Assembly: GCA_904066235.2 (NCBI GenBank)
Contig: CAJFCV020000006.1
Span: forward strand, 10,416,001-10,480,000
Source of the DNA: Bursaphelenchus xylophilus
Taxonomy: Eukaryota > Nematoda > Chromadorea > Rhabditida > Aphelenchoididae
Reading direction: 5' to 3'
Length of the DNA stretch: 64,000 nucleotides
The translations under genes and the position numbers were made by a program. Positions 1 through 11,522 of this stretch are shown in pieces (the first letter of the stretch is position 1; every line of letters begins with the position of its first letter). The notes beneath the pieces are model-generated. The model did no database searches. It had not been told where the DNA came from and saw only the letters and a list, made by a program, of their open reading frames with translations.

Positions 1-59
1 TGCAGAACGAGTTCTGAGGCCTGAGCTTTTTCCAAGGGCTCAGCAAATGTTCCAGCTCA

Positions 60-160
60 AACATTTGCACAGTGCAAACCGCTTTCTTTGTGGTTTGCAC
101 GGTGCGCAAAGGGAAAATGCACTGTGCGTTGGCGACAAGCGTGGGAAAATTTAAAGATGC
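60..160. repeat. GCACNGTGC dyad cluster 1
   Basis: Four copies or near copies of the 9-bp dyad GCAC-N-GTGC (near 67, 98, 118 and 153) with A, G and T in the centre. This is the first of about a dozen clusters in the window. Confidence 0.8.
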
Positions 161-749
161 ACTGTGTGAAAGCAAAAAAAATTCCATGCAGGTTATGAAA
201 ATACTAATAACTAGCCTAGAGCGATAGATGTGCAAAATCTACAAAAAAAGGAATTAAAAGAAACAAAAAAAAAATAAACACAAGAACACAAAAAGCTAAC
301 TATCAGTCTGTCGCGAAAAGATATCTGCGTCTTTATGCTTCTATTACCATAGGTGTCGTCAGATGATCTCTGATAGCAAAGAACGCGGTTCTTTTTCTGC
401 TCATTTCTCGGCATTCTTCGTTGACCCGAGCTCGTGAGGAAATGGACGGCAGACAAGAAAGGGAGGGTCATTGCAGAATTAACCCTTTTGTGAGCTTTCA
501 ATGTGGACTTTTTTGTAAAATTGATGACGCTACAACTCCATTGCACATCACTTGAAATATATTTTATAAAAGTTTCAGAAATTTACATCTCGAATTTACA
601 AAGTGCGTCGCTCTGGAATACATAAAAAGTTTTAAAAATTCAGAAATAAAAACGGCCAGCTAAGAATATTTATTTTGCAAATTCTTTCAACCAGATTTTA
701 TTTGTCTTAAATCAACATTATCTTGAGACAAACACAAAAAAAGCAAATG
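161..749. other. intergenic, no gene seen
   Basis: AT-rich DNA downstream of the coiled-coil gene. A degenerate copy of the TATCAGTCTGTCGGG MITE end lies near 300. The small reading frames here have no splice sites or codon bias supporting them. Confidence 0.5.
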
Positions 750-755
750 TTTATT
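750..755 (-). terminator. polyadenylation signal AATAAA
   Basis: AATAAA on the minus strand about 25 bases after the stop codon of the coiled-coil reading frame, a normal nematode distance. Confidence 0.6.
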
Positions 756-778
756 GACATAAAATGGAACTCTTATCA

Positions 779-1414
779 TCATGATGATGACTGCTTGGAA
801 ACTTGGAAGTCGTCCTGATCAATTTCGGAGTATCCATCGACGGACGATTCATCGAGTCTCACAAAACTTTCAGTTCCCTCTGACCGTTCGCTAGGACTGT
901 CTTCGGCCCTTCTGTCTTCAGATTCGTCGCGTTTCTGATCTTCAGGTTCAAGCTTTTGCAAATTTTGGATTTGCTTTTCCAGTTTCCTGATCTTTTCCAT
1001 CAAATTGTCGATATGACTTTCAGCACTCATATTCCTCTCAATTTCGAGTTCAATTCTCTGTTTGTGCTTCTTCAGCATGTGCTGATTCACGATATGCTGA
1101 TTATCCGATCTCTCCAGGTCTTCTTGAAGTTTTCTGACCATCTTTTCTTTTCGTTGACATTCAGCTTCAAGTTGTTGATTCAATTCCTTATATCGATCAA
1201 CTTCTTTCTCAAACTTCTTTTTGGAATCTTCAAGTGCCTTGTTTTCTGCAGAAATGGAAAGTTCTTTTTCAAAATCGTCTTTGGCAATCTCAAGATCCTT
1301 GCAGCGTTCCAGGCCTTCTTGAAATCCGGCTTCGAACTTCTGATTCCAGTCCAATTTTTGCAATAAAAATGGTGGTGCACGCTGCGGTGGAAAATAAAAT
1401 TGATTTTTTTTCGA
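779..1414 (-). CDS. coiled-coil protein, 5' end uncertain
   Basis: An open frame of about 210 codons ending in a TGA at 779-781. The middle is rich in Glu, Lys, Leu and Gln with heptad spacing, so a long coiled coil is likely, followed by an acidic Ser/Glu/Asp-rich tail. No family is recognisable. The frame follows a good 3' splice site (CTGCAG at 1415-1420) lying only about 70 bases after the HADH stop, which suggests a downstream operon gene made by trans-splicing. There is no in-frame ATG between that acceptor and 1141, where translation would give about 120 aa. Either the protein starts at 1141, a non-AUG start is used, a base is missing from the sequence, or the gene is decaying. The composition argues that it is or recently was coding. 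Confidence 0.5.
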   Translation of the reverse strand, partial: SKKNQFYFPPQRAPPFLLQKLDWNQKFEAGFQEGLERCKDLEIAKDDFEKELSISAENKALEDSKKKFEKEVDRYKELNQQLEAECQRKEKMVRKLQEDLERSDNQHIVNQHMLKKHKQRIELEIERNMSAESHIDNLMEKIRKLEKQIQNLQKLEPEDQKRDESEDRRAEDSPSERSEGTESFVRLDESSVDGYSEIDQDDFQVSKQSSS

Positions 1415-1420
1415 CTGCAG
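1415..1420 (-). promoter_or_regulatory. candidate trans-splice (SL) acceptor
   Basis: A T-rich tract followed by CTGCAG on the minus strand, about 65-70 bases after the HADH AATAAA. In Caenorhabditis-like operons SL2 acceptors lie about 100 bases after the upstream poly(A) signal. Trans-splicing is inferred from spacing only. Confidence 0.4.
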
Positions 1421-1485
1421 AGAAAATAAAAAAAAATTTTTTTGACTACAGGACAATCAGCAACGATCAAATAAAAGTATCTCAA

Positions 1486-1491
1486 TTTATT
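1486..1491 (-). terminator. poly(A) signal overlapping the HADH stop
   Basis: AATAAA on the minus strand that contains the TAA stop codon of HADH (1487-1489), so the 3' UTR would be only a few bases to about 20 bases long. Confidence 0.6.
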
Positions 1492-3547
1492 TCTTATATT
1501 TGTAGAATCCTTCGCCGGTTTTTGGACCAAGTTTTTCTCCATCGACCTTCTTCTGGAGCAATTCAATGGGCTGGAACAGTGGATTGGTGGGGTCTTTCTC
1601 GTGCCATCCTAAAAAATATAGATGAAATTTTGAGTTTATGATAAAATATGAGGGAATTTCTGCTCATATTTAGAGCTAAATTTTTACTCAAATCATCATG
1701 GATAATATAATTTTTGTCAATTTATAAGTTTATTTTTGCTTTATTTTATCTGAAATGATGCAGAAAGGCATGAATGTCCATTACAGGTAAAACAAATTAG
1801 TTCCAACCCCTAAAATCATCGAAAAATTTTCATGGATAACATAATTTTTGTCGATTTCTTGCAAAATCTTGTTTTTTTCTTATTAATTCTGATTTCTAAT
1901 GTCTCAAAATGGCTTATAAATAATCTACAGACAATCTAAAATAAGCCTGAATTCAAAAATCATCAAAAAATTTTTCATGGATAATATAATTTTTGTCGAT
2001 TCTTTGCAAAATTTTGACGTATTTTTATCCAATTTGGCCTCTAATGTCTCAACATGTCTTACACATCATTTGCAGACAATTTAAAATAAGCCTGAATTCA
2101 AAAATCATCAAAAATCTAGTACAATGTACCTTTCAAGATCGAATTCAGTGTGTCCAAGCCTCCAAAATCGGCCAATTTGATGGGTCCCATCGGCAAATTG
2201 GCTCCCAACTTCATGGCCAGATCGATATCTTGCATCGTCGAATCTCCCCTCTCTGCCATTCGGATCGCTTCGAACATGACCGGACATAACAGTCGATTCA
2301 CAATAAATCCCATCGTATCGCGACAAAAGACGCCCGTTTTCCCAATGGCTCTTACATAAGTCGAAAGAAGGTCCAAAGTTTGATTTGAGGTGTTTTCGGT
2401 CATCACGATCTCCACCAATTTCATCACAACGACCGGATTGAAGAAATGAAGGCCCCCGAAACGGTCGGGATGCCTCATTTGGGAAGAGAGGTGGGTCAGG
2501 GAGAAGGAAGAGGTGTTTGTGGCAATTGGGGTGGAGCTGAAAAGTCGGAAATTTAGATGGAAGAAATTTGGCCAGAAAAAAAAATTTTTAAAAAATGAAA
2601 ATCAAAAAAAATCGATTTTTTTTCAAAACTCTCGGGCGCAGCTCACAATTTTCATAAAAATGCTATTTTTTCGATTTTTTCTATTTATAAAAAAATTGGC
2701 ATGCTATGGAATTGGAACAGACAGAAATTGAAAACAAAAAAAGAAACAAAAAAAAACTAAAATCGAAGAACCAAAAAAAAATAAAAAATAAGATTTCAAT
2801 GAAACAAGTTATAAATTAAAGTTTTGCTAAAAGGAAATTGAGATTTTTAGGTCCAAAATGACAAAAAAATCCAAAATTCACTTCATGAGACGGTCACAAA
2901 CAATGTTTTTGGCTATTTTTTTTGCCAGACTTATAGAAAAAATATCAAAAAAAAAAAAAAAAAAAAATGGAAATGCTGTTTTTTTGCTAAATTCCGTCCC
3001 AATTATAGTAGAAAATGCTACCTTAAATTTTCCCAGTTTTATTAAAATCCAAAAAATATATAAAAAAATCAAAAAAATCCCAAAATTTTCACCTCTCAAA
3101 AACCGCTTCAAGTTCCTCAAAAATCTTCATTTTGATCTCCACATCTTCCACAACACTCTCAATGATCAGATCTGGACTTCTTTTCACTTTTTCCAGCCCT
3201 TGAATCATCGTAATTTTGTCCATTGAGCTTTCAACAAACTGTTTTCGCTCGTTTTCATTGGCGAATTTGCGTTTTGCAACCCTCTTCAATGACGTCATAA
3301 TTGTATTTTCGGCTCGTAAAAGGCCCGAGGCACTTCGATTCACGAGAGTTGCGGAGATTCCGGATTGAGCTGAGATCTGAAAAAAAATTATTAAAAAAAT
3401 AAAAATTTTAATAAATTTGCATATTTTTTTATTTTCTTTTTTTCTTACCTGCGCAATTCCACTACCCATAATTCCTGCGCCGACAATGAGAACATGTTTA
3501 ATTCCACTGGGTTTGGCTTGATTTTGCCGAAGAATTGAGCGAAACAT
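1487..3547 (-). CDS. HADH: 3-hydroxyacyl-CoA dehydrogenase, mitochondrial
   Basis: Oxidises L-3-hydroxyacyl-CoA to 3-ketoacyl-CoA with NAD+, the third step of mitochondrial beta-oxidation. Exons on the minus strand are 3449-3547, 3093-3376, 2130-2536 and 1487-1608. All have GT-AG introns and compatible phases and give 303 aa, the family length. The N-terminus is basic, with Arg at 3 and 7 and Lys at 12, as expected for a mitochondrial presequence. The NAD-binding GAGIMG lies at residues 24-29, the NTSS motif at 135-138, and the catalytic pair His158/Glu170 in [13 protein letters not shown]. The C-terminal dimerisation domain ends in [10 protein letters not shown]. The start is the only ATG before the Rossmann strand. 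The gene sits head-to-tail with the coiled-coil frame below it. It appears intact. The symbol is that of the human orthologue. Confidence 0.95.
1690..2112. repeat. ~140-bp tandem repeat in HADH intron 3
   Basis: About three diverged units, each containing CATGGATAATATAATTTTTG (near 1695, 1830 and 1976) followed by related text. The same core motif is dispersed elsewhere in the window. Confidence 0.7.
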
Positions 3548-5464
3548 TAGAATTCAATTTTGCAAACCGACCGGTCGATAAATAAAATAACATTTATGGC
3601 CTGAAAAATTTAAAAATTGCGATATTTTTGGCGACTTTCAAAATGAAAATTATCGTTCATTACAAGGTCTCAAAAATATATACATACATTAGGCTCTCAA
3701 AAATATATACATACACAGTATAATATAGGATTTTCAACGCCATATCCAAGCATTATTTTCAATTTTCAAAAATATCCGGCTCGAAAAACCGGCAAGAATT
3801 TGATTTGTTTTTTTCCGGCTCTTTGAGATTTTCAGGATAAAAAGTCCTGACAGGCTAGTTTTTGCTTCGAATGAGAGATGGTTTTTCATAGAAAAATTAT
3901 TTTTAGAATCAATGGGTTACAAATAGGATTTTGAGGAGAAAAAAGGATGGTCGTTTTTCGCTAGCTTCGCTTGGCTTCGCGCCAGGCTTTCGAAAAGTTT
4001 TTTTTGCACGGAACGGCTAATTTTTGCGGTCCGGCCCCGGGTTTTATGACGTCATTGTGGCCTTGGCCTATGAGGCTTTATTCACTTGTAATCGCCCCAT
4101 TTTCGGGTTTGTTCGCCTTGGTAGACAGTCAAAGCACCCTGCACGTCAAACTGAGGAGTCCGGTGACCGGAATAGACCCTTCGCTATCGGTTTTTTACAC
4201 TTCGTCTTGATTTCGCAGAGAAAGAGAGAAAAAAGACACGCAAAAACGTACTCTCTCGCCCCAAAAATTCCCCATTTCTTCCCCGACAAAACGTTTTTTC
4301 GCGTCTTTTTTGGCAAATTGCCAATCTATTCGCCGGACTGTTTTTGCTTATCTCAGTGTGACGTGCCCTGCGGTTCTTCTTGCTGCCCGTGAAGTGGTTG
4401 CGGTGGGCCTTGGTTAGTCAACTTTTTGACTCATCTAGTGTCATCCTGAAAACATTGTTCCTCTTCGCCTCCATGCTTAATTTTTGTTCTTCCGCTAATT
4501 ATAAAGCTCCAAAGTGTAGCTTGGAACTTCCGAGAAACTTGTCTCTCCTCTTTGATGTCTAACATAATATATTTGGAAATTTTATTTGCCGTTAAATATC
4601 ACGCATCGTATGGCAATCCGCCGTTATCCCTTCATTCTCGGTGTTGTCTTTCACGTCGGCGATGTTTGATCATATAAAAGGGAGACTTGTGAAAAAAAAA
4701 AAAGTGGAGATTGTAAAAGTGCAATGATTTGATGAGATTTACGAAATTGAATTTTTACTTTGATTTTGCGCATGAAAAAAGTGAGACTTATCCAGAAGGA
4801 TAATGTCATATATTAACAAAAAAAACCGCTTTTTATGCGAGATAGGATGAGATATCATCAAAAAACATGTTTTTCGTCAAGCCAACACTCTTCATTTTGC
4901 GTACGCTCTCGGTTAAAAAAAGCGTCGAATATCTCGGCGGTCCGTGCAAAGCGCGAGCTGAGATTTTTGAGAATTAGCGATGATGCGCGTTCCAAGACAC
5001 AACGACCTGCCGTTCTCTTCCCGGCAGACTGATATCTTCACTTTTTTCTCTCGAAAAAAGAGCATGGTACGGGCTGCAAGCCATGTCTAAAAATGAAACA
5101 AAATTTGAGAAAAAGCGAAGGGGTTTATATTGGGTTATTTAAATACTTTAGGCGGGTCAGAAAGTCTTTGTCATTCATCACTGTGCCGCGACATCTCGCA
5201 TCTCCGCAAACGACGACGGGGCAAAATGCGCGGCAAAATTACAGGGTCTTACAAAAAACGTGAAGGAAAGTGGAAGGCTGTAACTTCCGGCGGAGGCGGC
5301 GCAGAGACTTCGTTTTTGAAATATGTATTTTTAAAAGACATAAGTTTTTGTCTACGAAATAACAAGCTTTTAGAGAACAAACTGAGGTCGCTATGACCTT
5401 CTGAAGTAGAGGCATCTCTATCCCGAAAACCAGTCGAGCCTTTTTGACCCACCTAGTAAATATA
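3548..5464. other. intergenic region upstream of HADH
   Basis: No gene is supported. A short direct repeat (CAAAAATATATACATACA) occurs twice at 3670-3718. A diverged copy of the GAGATATTCAAC repeat family lies at about 4855-4975. The part between 3950 and 4420 is less AT-rich but has no recognisable coding frame. The divergent strand after 3548 should hold the HADH promoter. Confidence 0.4.
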
Positions 5465-5766
5465 TCAGTCAGTCAGTCGGTCGGGAGAATAATGTAGATT
5501 TGTGGCAGCAAAACGTCTCGCTTCGTCGCAAAATCGGACCAAATTTCCAGCCACGGCTAGCCGCCGTAAGAAAATTTTTGGTCCACCGAATACAAGCTTT
5601 TGGTCAAATTTCCCGCCCATCTGCTGTATGGGCCATATTCAGGTCAGGAAATTTTAGCCTTTGCCTTCAAAAGGAACCCGAAGCAGTCAGCAACCTTGGT
5701 GCTAAATCACCGACGAGACGAGACATTTTGCTGCCACAAATCCACATTATTTTCCGACACATTGAT
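5465..5766. mobile_element. MITE with TCAGTC..GTCGGG inverted ends
   Basis: Terminal inverted repeats start TCAGTCAGTCAGTCGG and continue through TTTGTGGCAGCAAAA about 40 bases in. The right arm ends CCGACACATTGA. Both ends abut TA, as in Tc1/mariner-type elements. There is no transposase, so it is non-autonomous. Confidence 0.7.
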
Positions 5767-6298
5767 ACTTCCATTGGCTATTTTTATTTGATTGTCTGCG
5801 CTTTTTTATTCGTCATATCATTGAAATTGCAACCGACATTCTGCCCATCCACCAAAGCTCATTTTTTCCCTCGGTCCGCGTCCCCATATCACACATAATA
5901 TCCAACATTTTGTGTGTCTACCACAAAATTAAATTTGTGCCATCTGAATGAATCCCAAAGAAGAATAATTGGAGATGAAGGTCCGGGCGGGGCGTCGGAT
6001 TCTCACGCAGCAAGTTATTTGCAAGGTAATTAGAGATCGGACCTGCGTAGAGGGCCTCAGGCGTCGGATGTCCCAGATATATGTTGGGCTAAGGTTTTTG
6101 GCGATTAATTTTTTTTGGGTGTTTGAATTTACAAATGGGTTGCATTTTTGTTGCGAATGAGGGGAAATTGCGACCTTCAGATTTTGATAGAAATTGACGC
6201 AGAGTTTGATTTACATTTTTTGCAGTTTTTTAGCTCATGCTATGCAAAAAATAATCATGGCTTTTATGTCAAAAAGTGGCAAAAATGTGTTCTTTTTA
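5767..6298. other. intergenic, nothing recognised
   Basis: Mixed-composition DNA between two MITEs without splice-supported reading frames. Confidence 0.4.
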
Positions 6299-6453
6299 TC
6301 AGTCTGTCGGGAAAATAACGGCGGATCGTCGCGCCTCGGAATCGCCCATCGTCGCTTTGCGACTGCAAGCCGCGACTTGGGATTTGGTGCGCGATAGCGG
6401 CGAGGCGAGACATCTTGATGCGACGATCCGCCGTTATTTTTCCGACAGCCTGA
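6299..6453. mobile_element. MITE, GTCTGTCGGG family (copy 2)
   Basis: A 155-bp hairpin element flanked by TA. The left end TCAGTCTGTCGGGAAAATAA continues into ACGGCGGATCGTCG, and the right end is its reverse complement (CGACGATCCGCCGTTAT, then CCGACAGCCTGA). Nearly the same element is at 48829-48982. Confidence 0.85.
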
Positions 6454-6577
6454 TATCTTTTTTAACATTTTTTACGAGTCTATCTATTAAAAATTTTTGG
6501 TTTCACTTCTACTACAGGGTGCTCATTATTTTTCCGACAGGTGATATTACTGAATCGAAGAAAAACAGGCGACTTTA

Positions 6578-6998
6578 ATTATACTAGTCCGTCCGGAAAG
6601 TCGCCGGACTGATTTTTGGCGTTTGCACTGTGCGAAAAAACTCAGGGTGCGAGCGACATCCCAAAAAAGCCTATTGCACAGTGCAAAAAGCAAAAAATTG
6701 CACAGTGCAAAGTGAACTTTCGTTTTCTCACAGTGCATGTCGCCGATTTCCGTCCGGCGAGAAGTTCTTGGCGTTTGCACCGAACTCGCATCCCCGTCGA
6801 GAAAATAAATTGTCACGCGGAAAAATCAAATGACATTTCACTTCAGCAACCCGTTTGGCTCAGCGAAATTGCGCTCGTTATTTTCCCGACAGACTGACAG
6901 GTGAGACATAAATTTTGACATGTCCGCACGGTGCGAAGGCTTTTGTTTTGACAACATGCACTGTTGTCGCGCGGACCACTCACAGTGCAAGATGATTT
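6578..6998. repeat. dyad cluster 2 in a GTCCGTCCGG-type element
   Basis: Starts at TA-GTCCGTCCGGAAAGTCG and contains GCACNGTGC copies near 6625, 6677, 6701, 6731 and 6936, plus a right-end copy of the GTCGGG MITE at about 6885-6903. The segment 6600-6745 recurs at about 7950-8060, 10925-11060, 11065-11215 and 41085-41215. Confidence 0.7.
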
Positions 6999-7977
6999 TT
7001 CGGAAAAGGGCAATCGCCGGCAGACATGGCTAGTGGGCCGGACTTTTGCCATTTTTGGGCATCCGGCCCAGCCAAAGAAAAATTGGCCCGGCTTGGCTCT
7101 TTTTGAAGTTTTCATGGTCTAGCTCGGCGTGGAGGGATCTATGGCCCAGACGAGCACAGCCCTGAAGATTTTGAGACCTGGCAACGTCCCTAAAAAAATC
7201 TTTTTTTTTGTAGTTTTGAATGGCAAATTTCCCGCTTTTTTGGAAATTTCTTGGCATTCTGTTTTTTGGCTATAAGTAGGCTACCAAGTTGAAAATTAAC
7301 CATTCTACGGTGTGTGCAGTACTCTAATTAGTCTTAAAACTTTTTAAAACTCAAATATTCCTTAACCGATACTCGAGATATGGTCTATTTTAGGAAAAAT
7401 TAGTGTCAAAGCTCTGTAAAATCGACCAAAATGAACTAAAACCAAATTTTCAATACACTTTTTAGAATTTGTTTCTTGCCTTTCAGGGTCTTTTATTGTC
7501 GGAAATATGTCGGGGTTCTTTCATCTGCACAAGTTTTTTGTTCGCTGAGGTGATAATAGGATTCGGGCGGAGGAATCCGAATGTTCCTTTATGGAAAACA
7601 TCCCGCGGCCATTACTCCCCGAACCCGTTGGCCCGGAAGTTCCTTGAACTCGGCGAAGACGTCGTTATGATCTCAGGCTTGAGGAACTTTCCGAGGAATT
7701 AATTTGAGGTCGAATTAACTTTTTTTTTGGTACATTACTTTAAGCCGGTTGAGAGGTGACAAAGAAGAGGAGAAGGTCAAAAAAGTTTTTTGTTTAGAAC
7801 GGATACGGTATTTTTGCTTATTTAGTTGCAATAAAATCGAAAATTTCGGGGAAAAAATTATTATTTTTGAGAATTTTTTTAATTTTTTTTAAAATTTTTT
7901 CAGAAATTTTTCAAAAATTTTTGTCAAGTTTTTACAGCTACAACAAATAGTCCGTTCGCAAAGGTGATTTTCGCGAC
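6999..7977. other. intergenic with one G+C-richer island
   Basis: No gene is supported. Positions 7490-7710 are clearly richer in G+C than the surroundings and contain no recognisable protein. One copy of the GGCATTCTG family is near 7252. Confidence 0.4.
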
Positions 7978-8220
7978 ATGCACTGTGCAAAAACAAGAAT
8001 TCATTTCGCACTGTACAATTTCTTGCTTTTTGCACCGTGCAATAGGCTTTTTTCGGCTGTCGCTAGCACTGTGAATTTATCAGTGCAAGCGCCAAAAATC
8101 CCTCCAGCGACTTTACTATTAGCATTTTCATAAAGTGCGTAGACTTTTTCGGCTTTTTTTCGCACCGTGGATATTGCGCTACGCGATCCTTTTCGCAACA
8201 TTTTGCACTGCGCAATTTCT
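7978..8220. repeat. dyad cluster 3
   Basis: Exact and mutated GCACNGTGC copies (for example near 7980, 8033, 8161 and 8204), with an ATAAAGTGCGTAGAC motif near 8133 that is also the terminal repeat of the MITE at 11266. Confidence 0.7.
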
Positions 8221-8224
8221 TTTC

Positions 8225-8400
8225 GCTCGCCCAAAATTCTCGCCGTTCTCGTTCAGATCCAACAACATTTCAGGACGAGAGACTATGTGAAATGAGGAGA
8301 GGGTTAGAAGAAAAACGTTTTTGGGCCATATCCCTGCAAATTTTGCTTGGAAAAAAACTGATTTTTTGTTAAAATATTTTTGTCTACACTTCAAAGTTTG
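8225..8400. repeat. GAGATATTCAAC-family repeat, partial
   Basis: Diverged copy with GAGAGACTATG, GAAATGAGGAGAG and a GGCCATATCCCTGC stretch, shared with longer copies at 9915, 12225, 20985, 29375, 42455 and 44290. Confidence 0.6.
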
Positions 8401-9914
8401 AAAAAATTCTAGGGTTTTCATTTTGAAAATGTCAAAAAAATTTTTTTTTGGCGAAAAGTGTCAAAATTTTCATTTCTTCAGAGAATTGTCATCCAAATTT
8501 GTTTTCGACGTTAGTTTCTGCAAAACATTTTTTGTCTGCCCGATTCTTTTGTTTTTCTCGAATTTTCACAGTGCATTTCCTCATTACGCTCCTTTCAAGG
8601 AGATTTTGAAGCCAATTAAGTGGTGCCAAGAATAAATCGTTGGGAACCGCAGTACGGGCGGTCTCAGTCGCTGTTTACATGCCCTCGAGGTAAAGGGCAG
8701 GGTCGTGTTTAATCGGCGATAAAATGGGATTTTTTGGAACTGATATTATAATATGTATTTTGCAAATAATTGAAGATTTTTTTATTTTTTTTATATTTTA
8801 TTTTTGTGGTTCTAGGAGAATTAAGACAAGTTACTTTTATGTTGAAAAAATCGACAACAATTTCTTTTTAATTTTAAAGAATGAAAATGTATTTTTTGAT
8901 GTTTTAGGGACTATTTTTATTTTATTTTCTTTTCTACGGCTAAAAAATCGAAAAAAACATTTTTTTACAAAATAAAAAAATAGAAGAACATTTTGTTTTT
9001 TTTTTGGAAATATTTTTTTTGTTTTCTAAAGTATTTTTGTTAATTTTCAAGTCCGTCCAGAAAGTCGTTGGAGTGATTTTTGACCGAAAAATTTTCAAAT
9101 TTTTTTATTCAAAAAATCAATCACATAATTTTTTATTTTTTCTAATTAAAAAATAATTTTTTCTGTTTTTTTTTATTTTCGATTTTTTTATTTAAAAAAT
9201 CAATCGCATAATTTTTTATTTTTTCTAATTAAAAAAAATAATTTTTTCTATTTTTTTATTTTCGATTTTTTTATTCATAAAGCCGGGGAAAATATTTTTT
9301 TTATTTTTTAATTGAAAAATTTTTTACCTTATCTTTACTTTCTACCGTAATTTTTTTCGTCCAAAATGATTTCTAGAAAGGAACAGGAAGTGTTTTTTTT
9401 CTTTCGCCCCCTAAGGCCAATCGGGAAATTTTTTCTTACGAAAAATCAGATTTCAATCTTTACGGGATTGGGATTCAATTTCCGGCAAACATTTCTTCCG
9501 TCGAAACGAAGCCCGCGCAATGTAATCTATTCAATTTGGGGGTCTTATGTTGTTTCGTATTTACTTCACTTCAGAAGCCCGTCTGAGGCCGCCTTCGGAA
9601 AGGCACGTCTGTTCGTGGCTGTTGCGCTTTTATTGGGCTCGGCGGGACGGTAGATATGTTCGCTTATAGGTCATGGGGAGGGGTGGAAACGTTGCAAAAA
9701 AATGAAAAAATATTTTTAATTTTGGTCTGAAAATTCCTTGGTAAAACCGATTTTTTGCTCATAACTTGAGGAATACAGGTCAAAAATGGGTAAAATTTAT
9801 ATTTTAAGGACTTTTCGGGTCCCTATTTTTGAGTGAAATAATTTTTATATCTAATTTCGCCTTAGGGTCTTTCCAAATTTGAGACTTTTTAACGGGTTCC
9901 GCGAATTTTTGAAT
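8401..9914. other. AT-rich intergenic DNA
   Basis: Long A and T runs, including a diverged direct duplication at 9105-9180 and 9185-9260 around CAATCACATAATTTTTTATT. A less AT-rich island at 9370-9660 has an open frame but no family signature or splice sites. Confidence 0.4.
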
Positions 9915-10330
9915 TTGCGAAAACGCTCAGATTTTAATGAAACTTGGCACAAATTTTGGCCATGAGCCTCTAGTAGGTATTCTACATTATTAACTCACCA
10001 TTTACAGAAATTACCTGGATTTTTTCATAAAAAATTTCGAAAATTTGAGATTTTTTTTCTTTTTTAAATTTACTATTTCCAAAAAAATAAACTATCAGAA
10101 TTGCCTCAAATTTTTCATATGTTATCTACTTAGGACCCACATCAACCCCTGAAAATTTTAGCTAGCCTTTTGCAACGGCCGCCGAGATATTCAACGATCT
10201 TTGTGGCCGAGAGACTATGGAAAATTAGGATGCGGTCAGAGAAAAGACAATTTTGGCCGTAACCTTGCGAATTCGGCTATAAAAATGTCGATTTTTTGAA
10301 GAAAGTTTTTTACGCTACACTTGAGACAGA
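9915..10330. repeat. GAGATATTCAAC-family repeat
   Basis: Contains the family landmarks CAGATTTTAATGAAACTTGG, GCCGAGATATTCAACG, GAGAGACTATG and GGTCAGAGAAAAG in order. Confidence 0.75.
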
Positions 10331-10924
10331 ATGCCAATTTTATTTCCCTAAAATCTCAAAATATTTTCTTTGTTTTTTACGAATTTCATATAAAAAACCT
10401 CATTTTTTTCTTCCAAAACAACAAACAAAAAATTTCAAATACATTTTCCAAATTTTTAATCTCATTTTGGACCCTTTTCAACGTCATTACGTCAAAAAAA
10501 TGGTGTCTCGAAAATGTCAAATGCTGGCATCTTTTTCTTCATTTTACTTCCACTTTTTGCGCCTTTATTTGCATCGTAGGGGATTTTTTTAATTAAAACC
10601 GTTGAAGTCATTTCCTCATCAGACCGATCTTTGTGAAAACAGGGCAAAAAAGTTTTTGCGTAATCGAAAAAAATATTTTTTTTGTCTCTTATTTTTTTTA
10701 CTTTCAATTAATTTTTTTGCACAAAAAAGTAGCGTCAGATTATTCATTTGGTCTAAAAACAGTTCTAAAAATTTGAGAGCTAAGTTTCAGCCTTGGTAAT
10801 TCTAAAATCATCAATTTTTCTGTCTACTACAATATAATTTTTTCAAAAAATCTAGATTTTTCGTTCAAAATTCGCTTGGCTAGCTCTGATTCAGAAGTTT
10901 CAGCCTGTTGGGGAGTCTTTAGGA
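10331..10924. other. AT-rich intergenic DNA
   Basis: No gene supported. One CTACTACAATATAATTTTTT motif lies near 10826. Confidence 0.4.
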
Positions 10925-11217
10925 GCGATTCCAACGACATGCACTGTGCGAAAAACGTCAGGGTGTAAGCGACAGCCCGAAAAAGCCGATTGCACGGTGC
11001 AAAAAGTTCAGAAATTGCACAGTGCAAGGTGAACCTTTGTTTTCGCACAGTGCATGTCGCCAATTCCACTCTGACGACATGCACCGTGCGAAAAACATTT
11101 TTTATTCTGCACTGTGCAATTTATCGCTTTTTGCACCGTGCAATAGGCTTTTTGGGCTGTCGCTCGCAGGCTGACTTTTTTTTGCACAGTGCATGCCGCG
11201 AAAATCACTCCGGTGAC
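10925..11217. repeat. dyad cluster 4, two inverted element copies
   Basis: Two copies of the same ~140-bp dyad-bearing segment in opposite orientation (10925-11060 and 11065-11217), each with GCACNGTGC spaced 25-50 bases apart. Confidence 0.75.
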
Positions 11218-11265
11218 TTCACAAAAGGAGAAGGATTGAAATCATCCATTTTCTGCCTACTAGTC

Positions 11266-11437
11266 GTTCCATAAAGTGCGTAGACTTTTCTTGTTTTCGC
11301 ACCGCACAGTGCAAGTTGCTTGTATCGATACTTTTATGCACTTGCACAGTGCAAAAGGTCAAATGCACACCGCAAAAAAGGGTCTCTGGGCAAAGTGTGG
11401 CCCACGGAAAAGTCTACGCACTTTCTGGTACAACTAG
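11266..11437. mobile_element. TA-flanked MITE loaded with GCACNGTGC
   Basis: Ends are GTCGTTCCATAAAGTGCGTA on the left and, inverted, TACGCACTTTCTGGTACAAC on the right, abutting TA on both sides. The interior holds several dyad copies. This links the dyad motif to a Tc1/mariner-like non-autonomous element. Confidence 0.7.
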
Positions 11438-11522
11438 TACTAAAAAAACAATATAATTTTTTCCAAAAAATCTCAATTTCTTTTTTGTCCTGATCTCGTT
11501 TTTCGGCTCTGATTCAGTAATA

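Noticed and set aside
1141..1456. TTG at 1456 as start of the coiled-coil protein
   Set aside because: It lies upstream of the best splice acceptor and encodes a poly-Phe leader from a T-rich splice tract; nematode nuclear genes rarely start at TTG.
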